A stretch of DNA of 10,752 bases from Bacillota bacterium (lineage in GTDB: Bacteria; Bacillota; Bacilli; Bacillales; Cytobacillaceae), in NCBI GenBank assembly GCA_030705745.1, contig JAUZPT010000067.1:1-10752 (forward strand). The letters are read 5' to 3'. The notes below the pieces were generated by a model that ran no database searches, was not told where the DNA came from, and saw only the letters and a list, made by a program, of their open reading frames with translations. Below, piece by piece: positions 1 through 6,572 of this stretch. The first letter of the stretch is position 1, and each line of letters begins with the position of its first letter. The translations under genes were made by a program, and so were the position numbers.

Positions 1-129
1 GTTGATTGGAGCGGAAGGCGCGAAGACTCCTGCGGGAGTACGGGTCAGGGGAGATCCCGCAGGAGCGAAGCGTCGAGGAAGCTCCCCGGCACGCCCGCGG
101 AAAGCGAAGCGCCTGGAGCGCAAATCAAC
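1..129. repeat. GC-rich palindromic dispersed repeat (Bacillaceae type)
   Basis: The element begins GTTGATT and ends AATCAAC, so its ends are inverted copies, with further partial pairing inward (GGCG near 17-20, CGCC near 111-114). An inner perfect 11-bp inverted repeat, CTCCTGCGGGA (27-37) against TCCCGCAGGAG (55-65), would make a strong hairpin. It is far more GC-rich than its surroundings. No reading frame with a ribosome site is seen. From memory, similar 'GCGGAAGGCGCGAAGACTCC' elements occur in many copies between genes in Bacillaceae. Its function is unknown. Because it starts exactly at base 1, the true left end may lie outside the window. Confidence 0.8.
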
Positions 130-188
130 CGACCTGTTTAATGAGGTAATTTCTAATAATATTACAACATATTAACGCGGTGATTTGA

Positions 189-233
189 TAAAAAAAATAA
201 AAAAAATAAAAAAAATAAAAAAAATAAAAAAAA
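189..233. repeat. Tandem repeat: TAAAAAAAA x 5 (9-nt unit)
   Basis: There are five perfect head-to-tail copies of a 9-nt unit (one T, eight A), with T at 189, 198, 207, 216 and 225. Shorter degenerate copies (TAAA, TAAAA) follow up to about 246. Read on the minus strand, this gives the long T-rich tail of the terminator at 247-273. Such a run is prone to slippage, so the copy number may vary between isolates or be a sequencing error. Confidence 0.9.
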
Positions 234-246
234 TAAATAAAATAAA

Positions 247-273
247 AGGCTGTCGAATGTTTTTCGACAGCCT
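247..273 (-). terminator. Rho-independent terminator of the YtkA/FixH-like lipoprotein gene
   Basis: A perfect 9-bp stem pairs AGGCTGTCG (247-255) with CGACAGCCT (265-273) around a 9-nt loop. On the minus strand it is followed by TTTTATTTTATTT and then the long T-tracts of the tandem repeat. It lies 17 nt past the stop codon at 291. Confidence 0.9.
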
Positions 274-290
274 GACGGGCTTAATTCCCG

Positions 291-773
291 TTATTTTTTA
301 TGACTATTATCTTTTCCGCCCATATCCATCTTCATATTATCCATTCCGCTCATCGAATTGCTTGAATTCTCCCGATCACTTGGAGTTCCGATCACGAATT
401 CCTTCTTCGGCATGTTATGCATTCCTCTTGCCGTAACATGGGAAACGATATAATATGTTCCTTCCTTGGAGAATGACTTATCCAGACGATAAATTCCATC
501 TTTTTCATGATGAATTTTGATCTTTTCGTGTTGTTTATCTTTGGACCTCCAAATTTCAAAGGAAACTTCATTCGCATCCTTCACTTTTTCTTCTCCGTAT
601 GTAACTTTCGCTTCAAATGTGATCGGACTGTTTAATTTACCTTTTTCCGGTGTAACACTTAAATCCACATTTAACATTTTAGGCTCTTTCTCGTTCATGC
701 CTCCATTTGAAGTGCACCCGGCAGACAACACCATCAGGGCAGAAAATAATAAGAACCAGACTGCCTTTTTCAT
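291..773 (-). CDS. YtkA/FixH-like lipoprotein with Met/His-rich tail
   Basis: This is a 160-aa lipoprotein. Residues 1-19 are a signal peptide, and the lipobox LSAGC places the lipidated cysteine at residue 20. Residues about 33-128 form a beta-rich domain (NVDLSVTPEKGKLNSPITF... GIYRLDKSFSKEGTYYIVSHV) that resembles the YtkA-like/FixH family. In other bacteria this family is linked to copper handling or cytochrome oxidase assembly. H112, M118, H119 and M121, together with the tail at 140-160 rich in Met, Asp and His, could bind a soft metal; that is inference. The ATG has a GAGAGG ribosome site. The gene starts 14 nt after the stop of the 91-aa gene, so the two are probably one operon, closed by the terminator at 247-273. 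The family call is good; the ligand is unknown. Confidence 0.85.
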   Translation of the reverse strand: MKKAVWFLLFSALMVLSAGCTSNGGMNEKEPKMLNVDLSVTPEKGKLNSPITFEAKVTYGEEKVKDANEVSFEIWRSKDKQHEKIKIHHEKDGIYRLDKSFSKEGTYYIVSHVTARGMHNMPKKEFVIGTPSDRENSSNSMSGMDNMKMDMGGKDNSHKK

Positions 774-787
774 TATGCTTCAACCTC

Positions 788-1063
788 TCAATCAATGAAT
801 TCCATTAAATCATTATGTAATTGTATCAACTCTAGTTTCTCTTTTTTTTCAATCGATGAATTCGTTAACCTATTTATAGCAAAATAATATTTTTCATATT
901 TTGATTTACGAATTCTCGGGTGAGAATTTTCATCTAGCAGCTCTCTTTTAATCGCTTCCTTTAAAATCACTTCACTGCTTTCTCGTTCACTTGTCAATAA
1001 TCGGTGATTCCAAATGCTGCGATAAGCTTGCAAAAGGTTATCGTAGTCTCGTGTTTCACTCAT
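788..1063 (-). CDS. Conserved-looking 91-aa protein of unknown function, operon with YtkA-like lipoprotein
   Basis: I do not recognise this protein. It is short, charged and soluble, probably mostly helical, with no cysteine, signal peptide or membrane segment. The ATG at 1063 is chosen because AGAGGTG precedes it by about 9 nt. The frame opens four codons earlier with a GTG (1075), which lies inside that ribosome site and is less likely. The frame ends only 14 nt before the lipoprotein gene, and no terminator lies between them, so the two are likely co-transcribed. It faces the zinc-ribbon gene across a divergent gap of about 110 bp. No convincing promoter was identified there. Confidence 0.7.
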   Translation of the reverse strand: MSETRDYDNLLQAYRSIWNHRLLTSERESSEVILKEAIKRELLDENSHPRIRKSKYEKYYFAINRLTNSSIEKKEKLELIQLHNDLMEFID

Positions 1064-1171
1064 TTCCTGCTTCACCTCTATAATAATTCATTTACTCAAC
1101 TTGTATTGTTACATATTTATGAACGGAATGGCAAAAAATAATAGTAATTCCCTATTTAGAAAGGAGATATC

Positions 1172-1375
1172 ATGTCTACACCATATCGATGTCCTAATTG
1201 TAAGACAAATAGAAGCAGATTCAATTTGATTCAGCAAGTAGCACACTCTGTAAAAATAGATCCCCAATCTGGAAATGTGATACAGCAATATACACAAGAG
1301 GACCTAGAACCGTTCCATATGCCATATCGTGGACCTGAAATGAAGGTGCAATGTGCCACATGTGGACTCGTCTAA
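1172..1375 (+). CDS. Small zinc-ribbon protein (67 aa), function unknown
   Basis: This is a 67-aa protein with one CxxC pair at each end: C7/C10 (CPNC) and C61/C64 (CATC). The layout suggests a single structural zinc ribbon. The middle is a polar stretch with VKIDPQSG and a PFHMPYRGPE motif before the second pair. The ribosome site AAGGAG (1161-1166) lies 5 nt before the ATG, which makes this small gene convincing. I recall short Bacillus proteins of this layout annotated without a proven role, so no function is assigned. It converges on the secreted-protein gene at 1468 and shares the hairpin at 1440-1467. The protein stops three residues after the last cysteine. Confidence 0.8.
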   Translation: MSTPYRCPNCKTNRSRFNLIQQVAHSVKIDPQSGNVIQQYTQEDLEPFHMPYRGPEMKVQCATCGLV

Positions 1376-1439
1376 GATGAACTAACCTTTATTAAGTTTG
1401 GTGAACAGCCAATATAAAATGTGCCACACAAAAAAAACG

Positions 1440-1467
1440 CCTCTCCTTTCAAATTATGAAGGAGAGG
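1440..1467. terminator. Hairpin terminator between convergent genes
   Basis: A 9-bp stem pairs CCTCTCCTT (1440-1448) with AAGGAGAGG (1459-1467). On the minus strand it is followed by CGTTTTTTTT, a strong terminator for the gene ending at 1468, whose stop codon touches the stem. On the plus strand TTATTTT follows, so it may also stop the zinc-ribbon transcript. Confidence 0.85.
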
Positions 1468-2298
1468 TTATTTTGCATCATCCATAAGATTTGCATTTTT
1501 CAGGAATGCGCTATCGATTTTCCATGTCTCGTTTGTTGAAAACCTCACAAGATGGATTTCTCCATGAAATTGTTCATTTCCTCTATTTTTCAGTTGCATT
1601 TCAATTGTAACTGGAACAGATATACTAATTTGATCGGTAAGATCCTCTGCAGGCAATAACGGCATCCGATTAATTCTGATGTTCTCAACCCTATTTAACA
1701 CACTGCGCCACTTAATTGGCTGCAAGGTGATTTGCGAAAGAATTGAGGAATCTTGCTGTTTTAAGCCAATAATATAGGCATGGATTATATCGTATGGACT
1801 TGCGTTATTAAGATATTCTTCTAGATGGCCACCAGCCTTTAAAATCATGAGCTGATGGGATAAATCAACGCTGTTCGAACGATGGGTTGAACTGCCATAA
1901 AAATGAATGCAAAAATGGCCAGGAAAATTGTTTTTAAGCGCTCCTCCTCCATGAGGCATTCCATGCATGCTAGCAGCAATTAATCGATTTTGATATAAAA
2001 TATAAATGGAACGTCTTTTCCAGCTCCATTTACCACCGTATATCTTTTTCATTATTTTCGTATCTTTTGGAGTCAATGGCTGTACATCGGCATGGCTGCT
2101 TCCAGCTCTTCGTTGAGCCCGAAACATGCGACCGGTTTTCATATCCACAACTGTGAATTTCGTATATTTTGGCAAGATTTTGTCGGCGTCCACCCACGAG
2201 GGCATCTCGATTTCAAAACTAATCATATTTGTTGCTAATGTTTCGTGTCCATTAAGAAATAGAAGGAGAAACAAAAAAACGGCAGAACAATTTTTCAT
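1468..2298 (-). CDS. Secreted protein with GHFCIHF motif, possible L,D-transpeptidase-like domain
   Basis: This is a 276-aa exported protein. Residues 1-22 (MKNCSAVFLFLLLF... LA) form a signal peptide. The ATG at 2298 is preferred because AGGTG lies just before it and the signal peptide then sits at the N-terminus. An open frame continues 23 codons further up, to 2367. Residues about 66-150 carry GSSHADVQPLT, YGGKWSWKRR, SMHGMPHGGG (H112, H116), GHFCIHF (H128, C130, H132), STH (H139) and D145. The order of a His-Gly motif and then a Gly-His-x-Cys motif recalls the active site of YkuD-type L,D-transpeptidases, but the classical SHGC-R signature is absent, so an enzymatic role is inference. The last 100 residues are probably beta-rich. 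A candidate promoter is at 2331-2358 and the terminator at 1440-1467. Confidence 0.75.
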   Translation of the reverse strand: MKNCSAVFLFLLLFLNGHETLATNMISFEIEMPSWVDADKILPKYTKFTVVDMKTGRMFRAQRRAGSSHADVQPLTPKDTKIMKKIYGGKWSWKRRSIYILYQNRLIAASMHGMPHGGGALKNNFPGHFCIHFYGSSTHRSNSVDLSHQLMILKAGGHLEEYLNNASPYDIIHAYIIGLKQQDSSILSQITLQPIKWRSVLNRVENIRINRMPLLPAEDLTDQISISVPVTIEMQLKNRGNEQFHGEIHLVRFSTNETWKIDSAFLKNANLMDDAK

Positions 2299-2330
2299 TT
2301 TCTTCACCTGATTTCGGCATGTCAAAACCT

Positions 2331-2358
2331 TATATAAAAAAGTGTTGCCTCTTTTCAG
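2331..2358 (-). promoter_or_regulatory. Candidate sigma-A promoter of the GHFCIHF protein gene
   Basis: On the minus strand, CTGAAA (2353-2358; four matches to TTGACA) is followed after 16 nt by TATATA (2331-2336). It lies 33 nt above the chosen ATG. If used, it supports the 2298 start, because the longer frame would begin inside the -35 region. Confidence 0.35.
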
Positions 2359-2439
2359 TATTGTCATGCACGAAGGAAGCAGTTCTTTTCTCGATTAAGT
2401 GAAGAATCAACTTGAAGGCATAATTACAGGTTAAACGTA

Positions 2440-3354
2440 TTAAGACCTCTCCAAATCGCTTAATTGCTCTTTAATGGCCTTCCAATCAACGTTTTCACCT
2501 ATAAAAACGACGTTTAAAGGCATATTCATATATTCTTTTAAAAATTGCGGCATTCCATATGAAAATTGGAACAAATATGGATAACCTGAATCGAGTTTCA
2601 CATATCCCTTGATTCGATAAATGGTTTCGGGAAGACATTGTAAAAACGAAATAAAATCTTCTTGTTTTATTTCATTTTGAAATTGGTATACAAAGGTTGA
2701 TAAATGCAAATCCTTTTGACTAATCGTTTTCACATCTTCTCGTTCGTGAGAAAGCTGAAGCTTTCTCACAGATTGAAGTGAAATCTGTGAATGAGTCGTT
2801 AGAAGACACGGGGCATTCGCATTCAGCGCCTGTATTTCATAAGAAATAGCTGCTTGTTGGGACTCAGTTAGTTCGTCTGTTTTATTTATGATGACAAAAT
2901 CAGCATGCCTTACTTGTTCCAACACCAACTGGTGCAATTGAGGATTAAGATTTTTTCTATCGAGCCATCTTAAACCGTCAACAGTCGTGATAATTCCTTT
3001 TACGATTAATTGATGTGCAAACAATGGTGACAGGATAGCATCCAATACTTCTACAGGATGCGCTGCCCCTGTCGTTTCAATATAAATGACTTCCGGTTTT
3101 TCAAGCACGAGCAAGCCCTGGAGCTGGGCTTCCAATTTATCCTGTAAGGTACAGCAAATGCAGCCTCCAAGCAACTCCTTTAAAGAAACATCCTCTTCAA
3201 TTGCATCAGAGTCAATTGAAACCTTTCCAAGTTCATTCATCATGACAGCGACTTTTCTGCCCAGAGATTTTTCGTCTTCTAGTAGCCTTTTTAATAAAGT
3301 AGTTTTCCCGCTTCCAAGGAATCCTGATAATATATACACTTCTGTCTTTTTCAT
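2440..3354 (-). CDS. CobW/COG0523 family GTPase (putative metallochaperone)
   Basis: This is a 304-aa cytoplasmic G3E-class GTPase. The Walker A motif is GFLGSGKT (11-18), the family's metal-binding signature is CICC (65-68) within GGCICCTL, followed by ETTG (93-96), and the guanine-specificity motif is NKTD (157-160). Residues about 215-300 form the CobW C-terminal domain. COG0523 proteins use GTP hydrolysis to load metal, often zinc, into client proteins. The His-rich stretch seen in some zinc-specific members is missing, and I saw no Zur-type operator, so the metal is open. The ATG has a GAGAGGGA ribosome site and overlaps the stop of the 131-aa gene by 1 nt (TAATG), which implies translational coupling. 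No clear terminator follows, so some transcripts may read into the gene at 2298. Confidence 0.93.
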   Translation of the reverse strand: MKKTEVYILSGFLGSGKTTLLKRLLEDEKSLGRKVAVMMNELGKVSIDSDAIEEDVSLKELLGGCICCTLQDKLEAQLQGLLVLEKPEVIYIETTGAAHPVEVLDAILSPLFAHQLIVKGIITTVDGLRWLDRKNLNPQLHQLVLEQVRHADFVIINKTDELTESQQAAISYEIQALNANAPCLLTTHSQISLQSVRKLQLSHEREDVKTISQKDLHLSTFVYQFQNEIKQEDFISFLQCLPETIYRIKGYVKLDSGYPYLFQFSYGMPQFLKEYMNMPLNVVFIGENVDWKAIKEQLSDLERS

Positions 3355-3749
3355 TATTTATCCCTCTCACGGACGTTATCTTCAATCAATTCATTCAGTA
3401 GTTCTTTAAGAGTTGACTCAATCTCTTTCCCATTTCGATTTGTCAAATATCCAATTTTTTGAAGCCATTCAAATTTGCATTTCCACAATGGAATATGGGC
3501 ATTCGGAAAATAATCGCCTTCTGTTTCGATTCCTATTTCTATAAAGGATTCATAATCCTCTTCGAACAATTCACTATAATCTGCAATTTTACACTTTCGG
3601 ATTCGGACCATTTCAATAACGAGAGTTTGACCAGAACCGAACTTATTTGAAAATTGATCTTTTAACCTTTTACTTAAATTTTCACATTCTCTTTCTAAGT
3701 GGATGATTTTATCCATTAAATGATCGTCAAAATGGATAATCTGTTTCAC
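3354..3749 (-). CDS. 131-aa protein of unknown function, coupled to CobW GTPase
   Basis: I do not recognise this protein. It is soluble and acidic. Residues 1-35 are probably helical (HLMDKIIHLERECENLSKRL), the middle is mixed (TLVIEMVRIRKCKI... IGIETEGDYFPNAHIPLWKCKFEWL), and residues about 109-128 are a charged helix. C21, C53 and C90, plus several histidines, are present but not in a known metal motif. The start is a GTG at 3749 with GGGTGG about 8 nt before it; the next in-frame ATG is at codon 12. It is the first gene of a two-gene unit, behind the promoter at 3793-3821, and its TAA overlaps the ATG of the CobW gene. The tight coupling suggests that both products act in one process, possibly as GTPase and client or partner, but nothing in the sequence proves it. 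Confidence 0.75.
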   Translation of the reverse strand: MKQIIHFDDHLMDKIIHLERECENLSKRLKDQFSNKFGSGQTLVIEMVRIRKCKIADYSELFEEDYESFIEIGIETEGDYFPNAHIPLWKCKFEWLQKIGYLTNRNGKEIESTLKELLNELIEDNVRERDK

Positions 3750-3792
3750 TTTCTCACCACCCCGTTCTTAAAATCACGTATTCCAATGACCC

Positions 3793-3821
3793 ATTTTATC
3801 TGATTTTTAAAGTGCTTTCAA
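3793..3821 (-). promoter_or_regulatory. Sigma-A promoter of the 131-aa protein/CobW operon
   Basis: On the minus strand, TTGAAA (3816-3821) and TAAAAT (3793-3798) are separated by exactly 17 nt. They lie 44 nt above the GTG start. Both boxes match the consensus at five of six positions. No Zur-like palindrome was found around it. Confidence 0.7.
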
Positions 3822-3883
3822 ATATTAATCACCATACTTTTTGATCATCAAACGGCCACTGCTCTTTAAGATAGAAATAAAAC

Positions 3884-3910
3884 GGACGAATTCAATGATT
3901 GAATCCGTCC
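3884..3910 (-). terminator. Rho-independent terminator of ctpA
   Basis: The stem pairs GGACG...CGTCC (3884-3888 and 3906-3910) and continues after one mismatch with ATTCAA/TTGAAT around a short loop. On the minus strand it is followed by TTTTATTTC. It begins 15 nt past the stop codon at 3926. Confidence 0.85.
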
Positions 3911-3925
3911 TAAGCAATTATCGAA

Positions 3926-5392
3926 CTATTTCATTCTTGTCTTTAATACCTCAACCGCTTTTTGAAGCTGGGTATCATTTTTTTGAATTTTAACACGAAG
4001 CAAATCCATTAATTTGAGAGTAGATTTACCTGTTAAAACTCCATTTGCTTCTAATTTGTTATCTTTTTGGAAATGGACCACAGCTGCCTTTGTCTTTTCA
4101 TCAAAAAATCCATCTGTCCTGCCTGGGTCATATCCGATTGCCTTCAGCATTTGTTGTGCTGATTTTACATCATTTGAAGAGTTGGAAAGCTCCAGACCCA
4201 TATCTGGATTAATCACCTGAAGGCTGGCATAGGAAGGCAGTGCCACATTATAATCAGGCATTATCCCTTTTTTATGAATCCAGTTTCCTTTTGGTGTAAG
4301 CCATTTCGCCATCGTATATTTTAAATTGGATCCGTCCGGATAGTCCTGCACAGTTTGAACAGTACCTTTCCCAAAAGACTTTTCCCCAACCAGCGGTACT
4401 CCGGCTGATTCTCTAACAGCAGCAGCAGTAATTTCCGATGCACTTGCACTTCCTTTATCAATAAGGACTACTAAAGGAAGTGTTGGATTCCCACCATTTT
4501 GTGATAACTGTTCCTTAATATTTCCATTTCGGTCTTCTACTTTAAAAAGGATTTTTCCTTTTGGAACAAATAAGCTTGAAATATTAACGGCTTGATCCAA
4601 AAGTCCCCCTGGATTTTGTCTCAAATCCAATACGAGTCCTTTCATTCCCTTTTTATTCAAGTCGTTTAACGTTTGCACAAGCTCTTTTGACGTATTCGTT
4701 GAAAAGGTTGTAATTTGAACCTTAGCGATACCATTTCCGACCATTTCGCCATAAACCGTTTGAATCGGAATTTCATCACGAACAATTGGAACTTTTGTTG
4801 TGCCTTCTGCGCCAGGACGCTGAATCGTCAGTTCAACTTTTGTTCCCTTTTTCCCTCTAATTAACATTACTGCATTGGAGGAACTCATCCCCTGTACACT
4901 TTTTCCATTAACCGATAGAACTACATCATTTGGTTTCAATCCTGCCTTTTCAGCAGGGGAACCTTTTATTGGTGAAACGATGACAATATGTCCATCCTTC
5001 TCCTGAATTTCCGCACCAATTCCTTCGAAGGATGAAGAAATGACTTGGTGGAAGTTTTTTGCTTCTGTATCATTCATAAAATCGGAATAAGGATCGTCGA
5101 GCGCTTGAACCATTCCATTTATTGCGCCATTTATAAGCTTATGCTGATCTACTTTTTTAAAATATCTATTTTGCAAAGTATCAAAAGCGGTATAAAGCTT
5201 ATTAAATTCAGGCCTGTTGCCTCCAATTGTTACGGCATTCTCCTTGCCAGCCGCAAGTGAGAAAGTTGTAATTCCCGCTGTCACAACTACCAACAATAGA
5301 AGAATGGTAAAAAAATGAAATTTCTTGATACGGATAAAACCTGAATTGTTTACGGGTGTTGCCTCTTCTTTTTCAACATGTTGTTCATCCAT
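3926..5392 (-). CDS. ctpA: Carboxyl-terminal processing peptidase (S41 family, CtpA)
   Basis: This is a 488-aa membrane-anchored serine protease of the C-terminal processing family. A cytoplasmic N-terminus is followed by one membrane segment at about 26-48, so the enzyme faces the outside. A PDZ domain spans about 115-195 (SFEGIGAEI... GSPAEKAGLKPNDVVLSVNG). The S41 core includes LDLRQNPGG (255-263) and the predicted catalytic S317 (in GSASASE), K342 (in SFGKGTVQ) and Q346, with the 25-residue Ser-Lys spacing usual in this family. The C-terminal residues about 405-465 form a peptidoglycan-binding type 1 domain. Length matches B. subtilis CtpA/CtpB (about 466-480 aa). CtpA is preferred to the sporulation protease CtpB because yodJ and deoD lie next to it, as in the yod region; homology alone would not decide. 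GGTGA precedes the ATG. Confidence 0.9.
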   Translation of the reverse strand: MDEQHVEKEEATPVNNSGFIRIKKFHFFTILLLLVVVTAGITTFSLAAGKENAVTIGGNRPEFNKLYTAFDTLQNRYFKKVDQHKLINGAINGMVQALDDPYSDFMNDTEAKNFHQVISSSFEGIGAEIQEKDGHIVIVSPIKGSPAEKAGLKPNDVVLSVNGKSVQGMSSSNAVMLIRGKKGTKVELTIQRPGAEGTTKVPIVRDEIPIQTVYGEMVGNGIAKVQITTFSTNTSKELVQTLNDLNKKGMKGLVLDLRQNPGGLLDQAVNISSLFVPKGKILFKVEDRNGNIKEQLSQNGGNPTLPLVVLIDKGSASASEITAAAVRESAGVPLVGEKSFGKGTVQTVQDYPDGSNLKYTMAKWLTPKGNWIHKKGIMPDYNVALPSYASLQVINPDMGLELSNSSNDVKSAQQMLKAIGYDPGRTDGFFDEKTKAAVVHFQKDNKLEANGVLTGKSTLKLMDLLRVKIQKNDTQLQKAVEVLKTRMK

Positions 5393-5527
5393 CGTCTTTC
5401 ACCACTTTCGTATGACCATATAAATCCCACTGGATTAAAATCCTTAAGAATTAGGATAACATTTTTCCTGGAAAATTAGCAAAGATAAGTTCATTATTCC
5501 CAAGATAAAATTGGCGAATTTAATTTA

Positions 5528-5557
5528 AAAAGAGGCTTGAGTGAACAAACCTCTTTT
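5528..5557 (-). terminator. Rho-independent terminator of yodJ
   Basis: The stem pairs AAAAGAGG (5528-5535) with CCTCTTTT (5550-5557), plus an inner TTG/CAA after one mismatch and a 6-nt loop. On the minus strand the descending arm runs into five T residues. It lies 7 nt past the stop at 5565. Confidence 0.8.
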
Positions 5558-5564
5558 CGTAAAG

Positions 5565-6422
5565 CTATATTTTCTTTACTTCATTAAAATATTCTTCGAG
5601 CGTCCATTTATGTTCATAAATTGCTGTTGCTGCTTCAACCCCTACATAGCGGAAATGCCAAGGCTCATATTCATAAATGGTCACCTTCTCTTTTCCTTTC
5701 GGGTAGCGGAGAATAAAACCAAATTTATGGGCATTCTCATAGGCCCATTTCCCATCTTTCGTATCTCCAAATGCCTGCGTCAATTGCAAATGGACTGAAG
5801 GTGATGAGATATCCATTGCCAAGCCGGTTTGATGTTCGCTTTCACCAGGAATGGCAACTGCCTGCTCAGCTTTATCTTTGCCCACATGGGTGATTTCAGC
5901 CTGGAATAGGCCATTTTGGCGTACATAAGAGCGGTATCCTGACATAGCATAAAATTCAATTCCTGATTTTTTCGCTTCTAGGAACATCTTTTCGAGGGCA
6001 GCTGCCGCCTCTTTCCTCATATAGCTTTTTTCCTGTTTTTCATCCCCAAAAGGAAAAGGTACTTTTGGTCGGACTAAATCAGAAGGAATATATGTGCCTG
6101 GAAGAGCAAACTGCTTGTTCACAAGCGCAAGTATATTCGCTGGATTTTGGATGACATTTTTTCCATCAACTTGCTTAACCTGATTAAAATGGTCAGCACT
6201 CAATTCAAGGGAAAGTGAAGAAGAATCATTTGCTGTAGTTACGCCGTTCTCTTTTTCTCCTGCATCGTGCGTCTTTTTTACATCTGCTTGTTTATCGGTT
6301 TGGAATTTTTCTTTCTTCGCTTCCTGATGATTCAGAAAAGGAATTTTTTTAATAAGTGGATCAAGCTGCTGACACCCAGATAACAGGAATAGACAGCCGA
6401 CAATCAGTACGCTTTTTTTCAT
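5565..6422 (-). CDS. yodJ: D-alanyl-D-alanine carboxypeptidase-type lipoprotein (VanY/LdcB family)
   Basis: This is a 285-aa lipoprotein that should trim peptidoglycan stem peptides outside the membrane. Residues 1-16 are a signal peptide and the lipobox LLSGC puts lipid on C17. Residues about 20-75 are a charged, low-complexity linker. The VanY domain (about 95-275) shows SGYRS (161-165), SEHQTGLAMD with zinc ligands H197 and D204, and EPWHFRYVG with the probable catalytic E253 and the third ligand H256. The family includes D,D- and L,D-carboxypeptidases; which bond is cut cannot be read from these motifs. The ATG at 6422 is chosen because AGGTG stands before it and the lipobox then fits; an open frame runs 21 codons further up. 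Position between ctpA and deoD matches B. subtilis yodJ. Confidence 0.92.
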   Translation of the reverse strand: MKKSVLIVGCLFLLSGCQQLDPLIKKIPFLNHQEAKKEKFQTDKQADVKKTHDAGEKENGVTTANDSSSLSLELSADHFNQVKQVDGKNVIQNPANILALVNKQFALPGTYIPSDLVRPKVPFPFGDEKQEKSYMRKEAAAALEKMFLEAKKSGIEFYAMSGYRSYVRQNGLFQAEITHVGKDKAEQAVAIPGESEHQTGLAMDISSPSVHLQLTQAFGDTKDGKWAYENAHKFGFILRYPKGKEKVTIYEYEPWHFRYVGVEAATAIYEHKWTLEEYFNEVKKI

Positions 6423-6465
6423 TTTTTTCACCTGTTTTACATGTTGTATTTTTTGCAATAAATCC

Positions 6466-6474
6466 ATTTTAGCA
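6466..6474 (-). promoter_or_regulatory. Candidate extended -10 promoter of yodJ
   Basis: On the minus strand, TGC-TAAAAT (TGn plus -10 box) lies 43 nt above the yodJ ATG. No good -35 box stands at 16-18 nt, which is common for extended -10 promoters. It lies just upstream of the preferred start at 6422, within the longer frame. Confidence 0.4.
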
Positions 6475-6532
6475 TAAATGTACATGTTAATGGACTATAT
6501 TTCATGAATGTAAAAATGTTTTAGAAACTGAA

Positions 6533-6564
6533 AAGAACTCCTCTATAAATTACGAGGAGTTCTT
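6533..6564 (-). terminator. Rho-independent terminator of deoD
   Basis: A perfect 11-bp stem pairs AAGAACTCCTC (6533-6543) with GAGGAGTTCTT (6554-6564) around a 10-nt loop. It begins 8 nt past the stop codon of deoD. The T-run on the minus strand is short (TTCTTTTC), but the stem is strong. Confidence 0.85.
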
Positions 6565-6572
6565 GTTTTTGA

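Noticed and set aside
185..436. Plus-strand frame of 83 codons beginning with Ile-Lys-Lys repeats
   Set aside because: It opens with a TTG inside the A-rich tandem repeat, runs through the terminator and then lies antisense to the lipoprotein gene. No ribosome site.
392..577. Minus-strand frame of 61 codons inside the lipoprotein gene
   Set aside because: It is an alternate frame within a gene with a clear signal peptide and lipobox. No own ribosome site.
1109..1297. Minus-strand frame of 62 codons antisense to the zinc-ribbon gene
   Set aside because: The plus-strand gene has both CxxC pairs and a strong ribosome site. The antisense frame has neither.
2299..2367. 23-codon upward extension of the GHFCIHF protein
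   Set aside because: It would bury the signal peptide and overlap the candidate promoter. The ATG at 2298 has AGGTG in place. The same reasoning rejects 6423-6485 for yodJ.
3086..3409. Plus-strand 107-codon frame opposite the CobW gene
   Set aside because: It is the antisense shadow of a gene with Walker A, CICC and NKTD motifs.
3750..3883. Zur-type operator above the CobW operon
   Set aside because: No TCGTAAT-type inverted repeat was found, so zinc control is not supported by the sequence.
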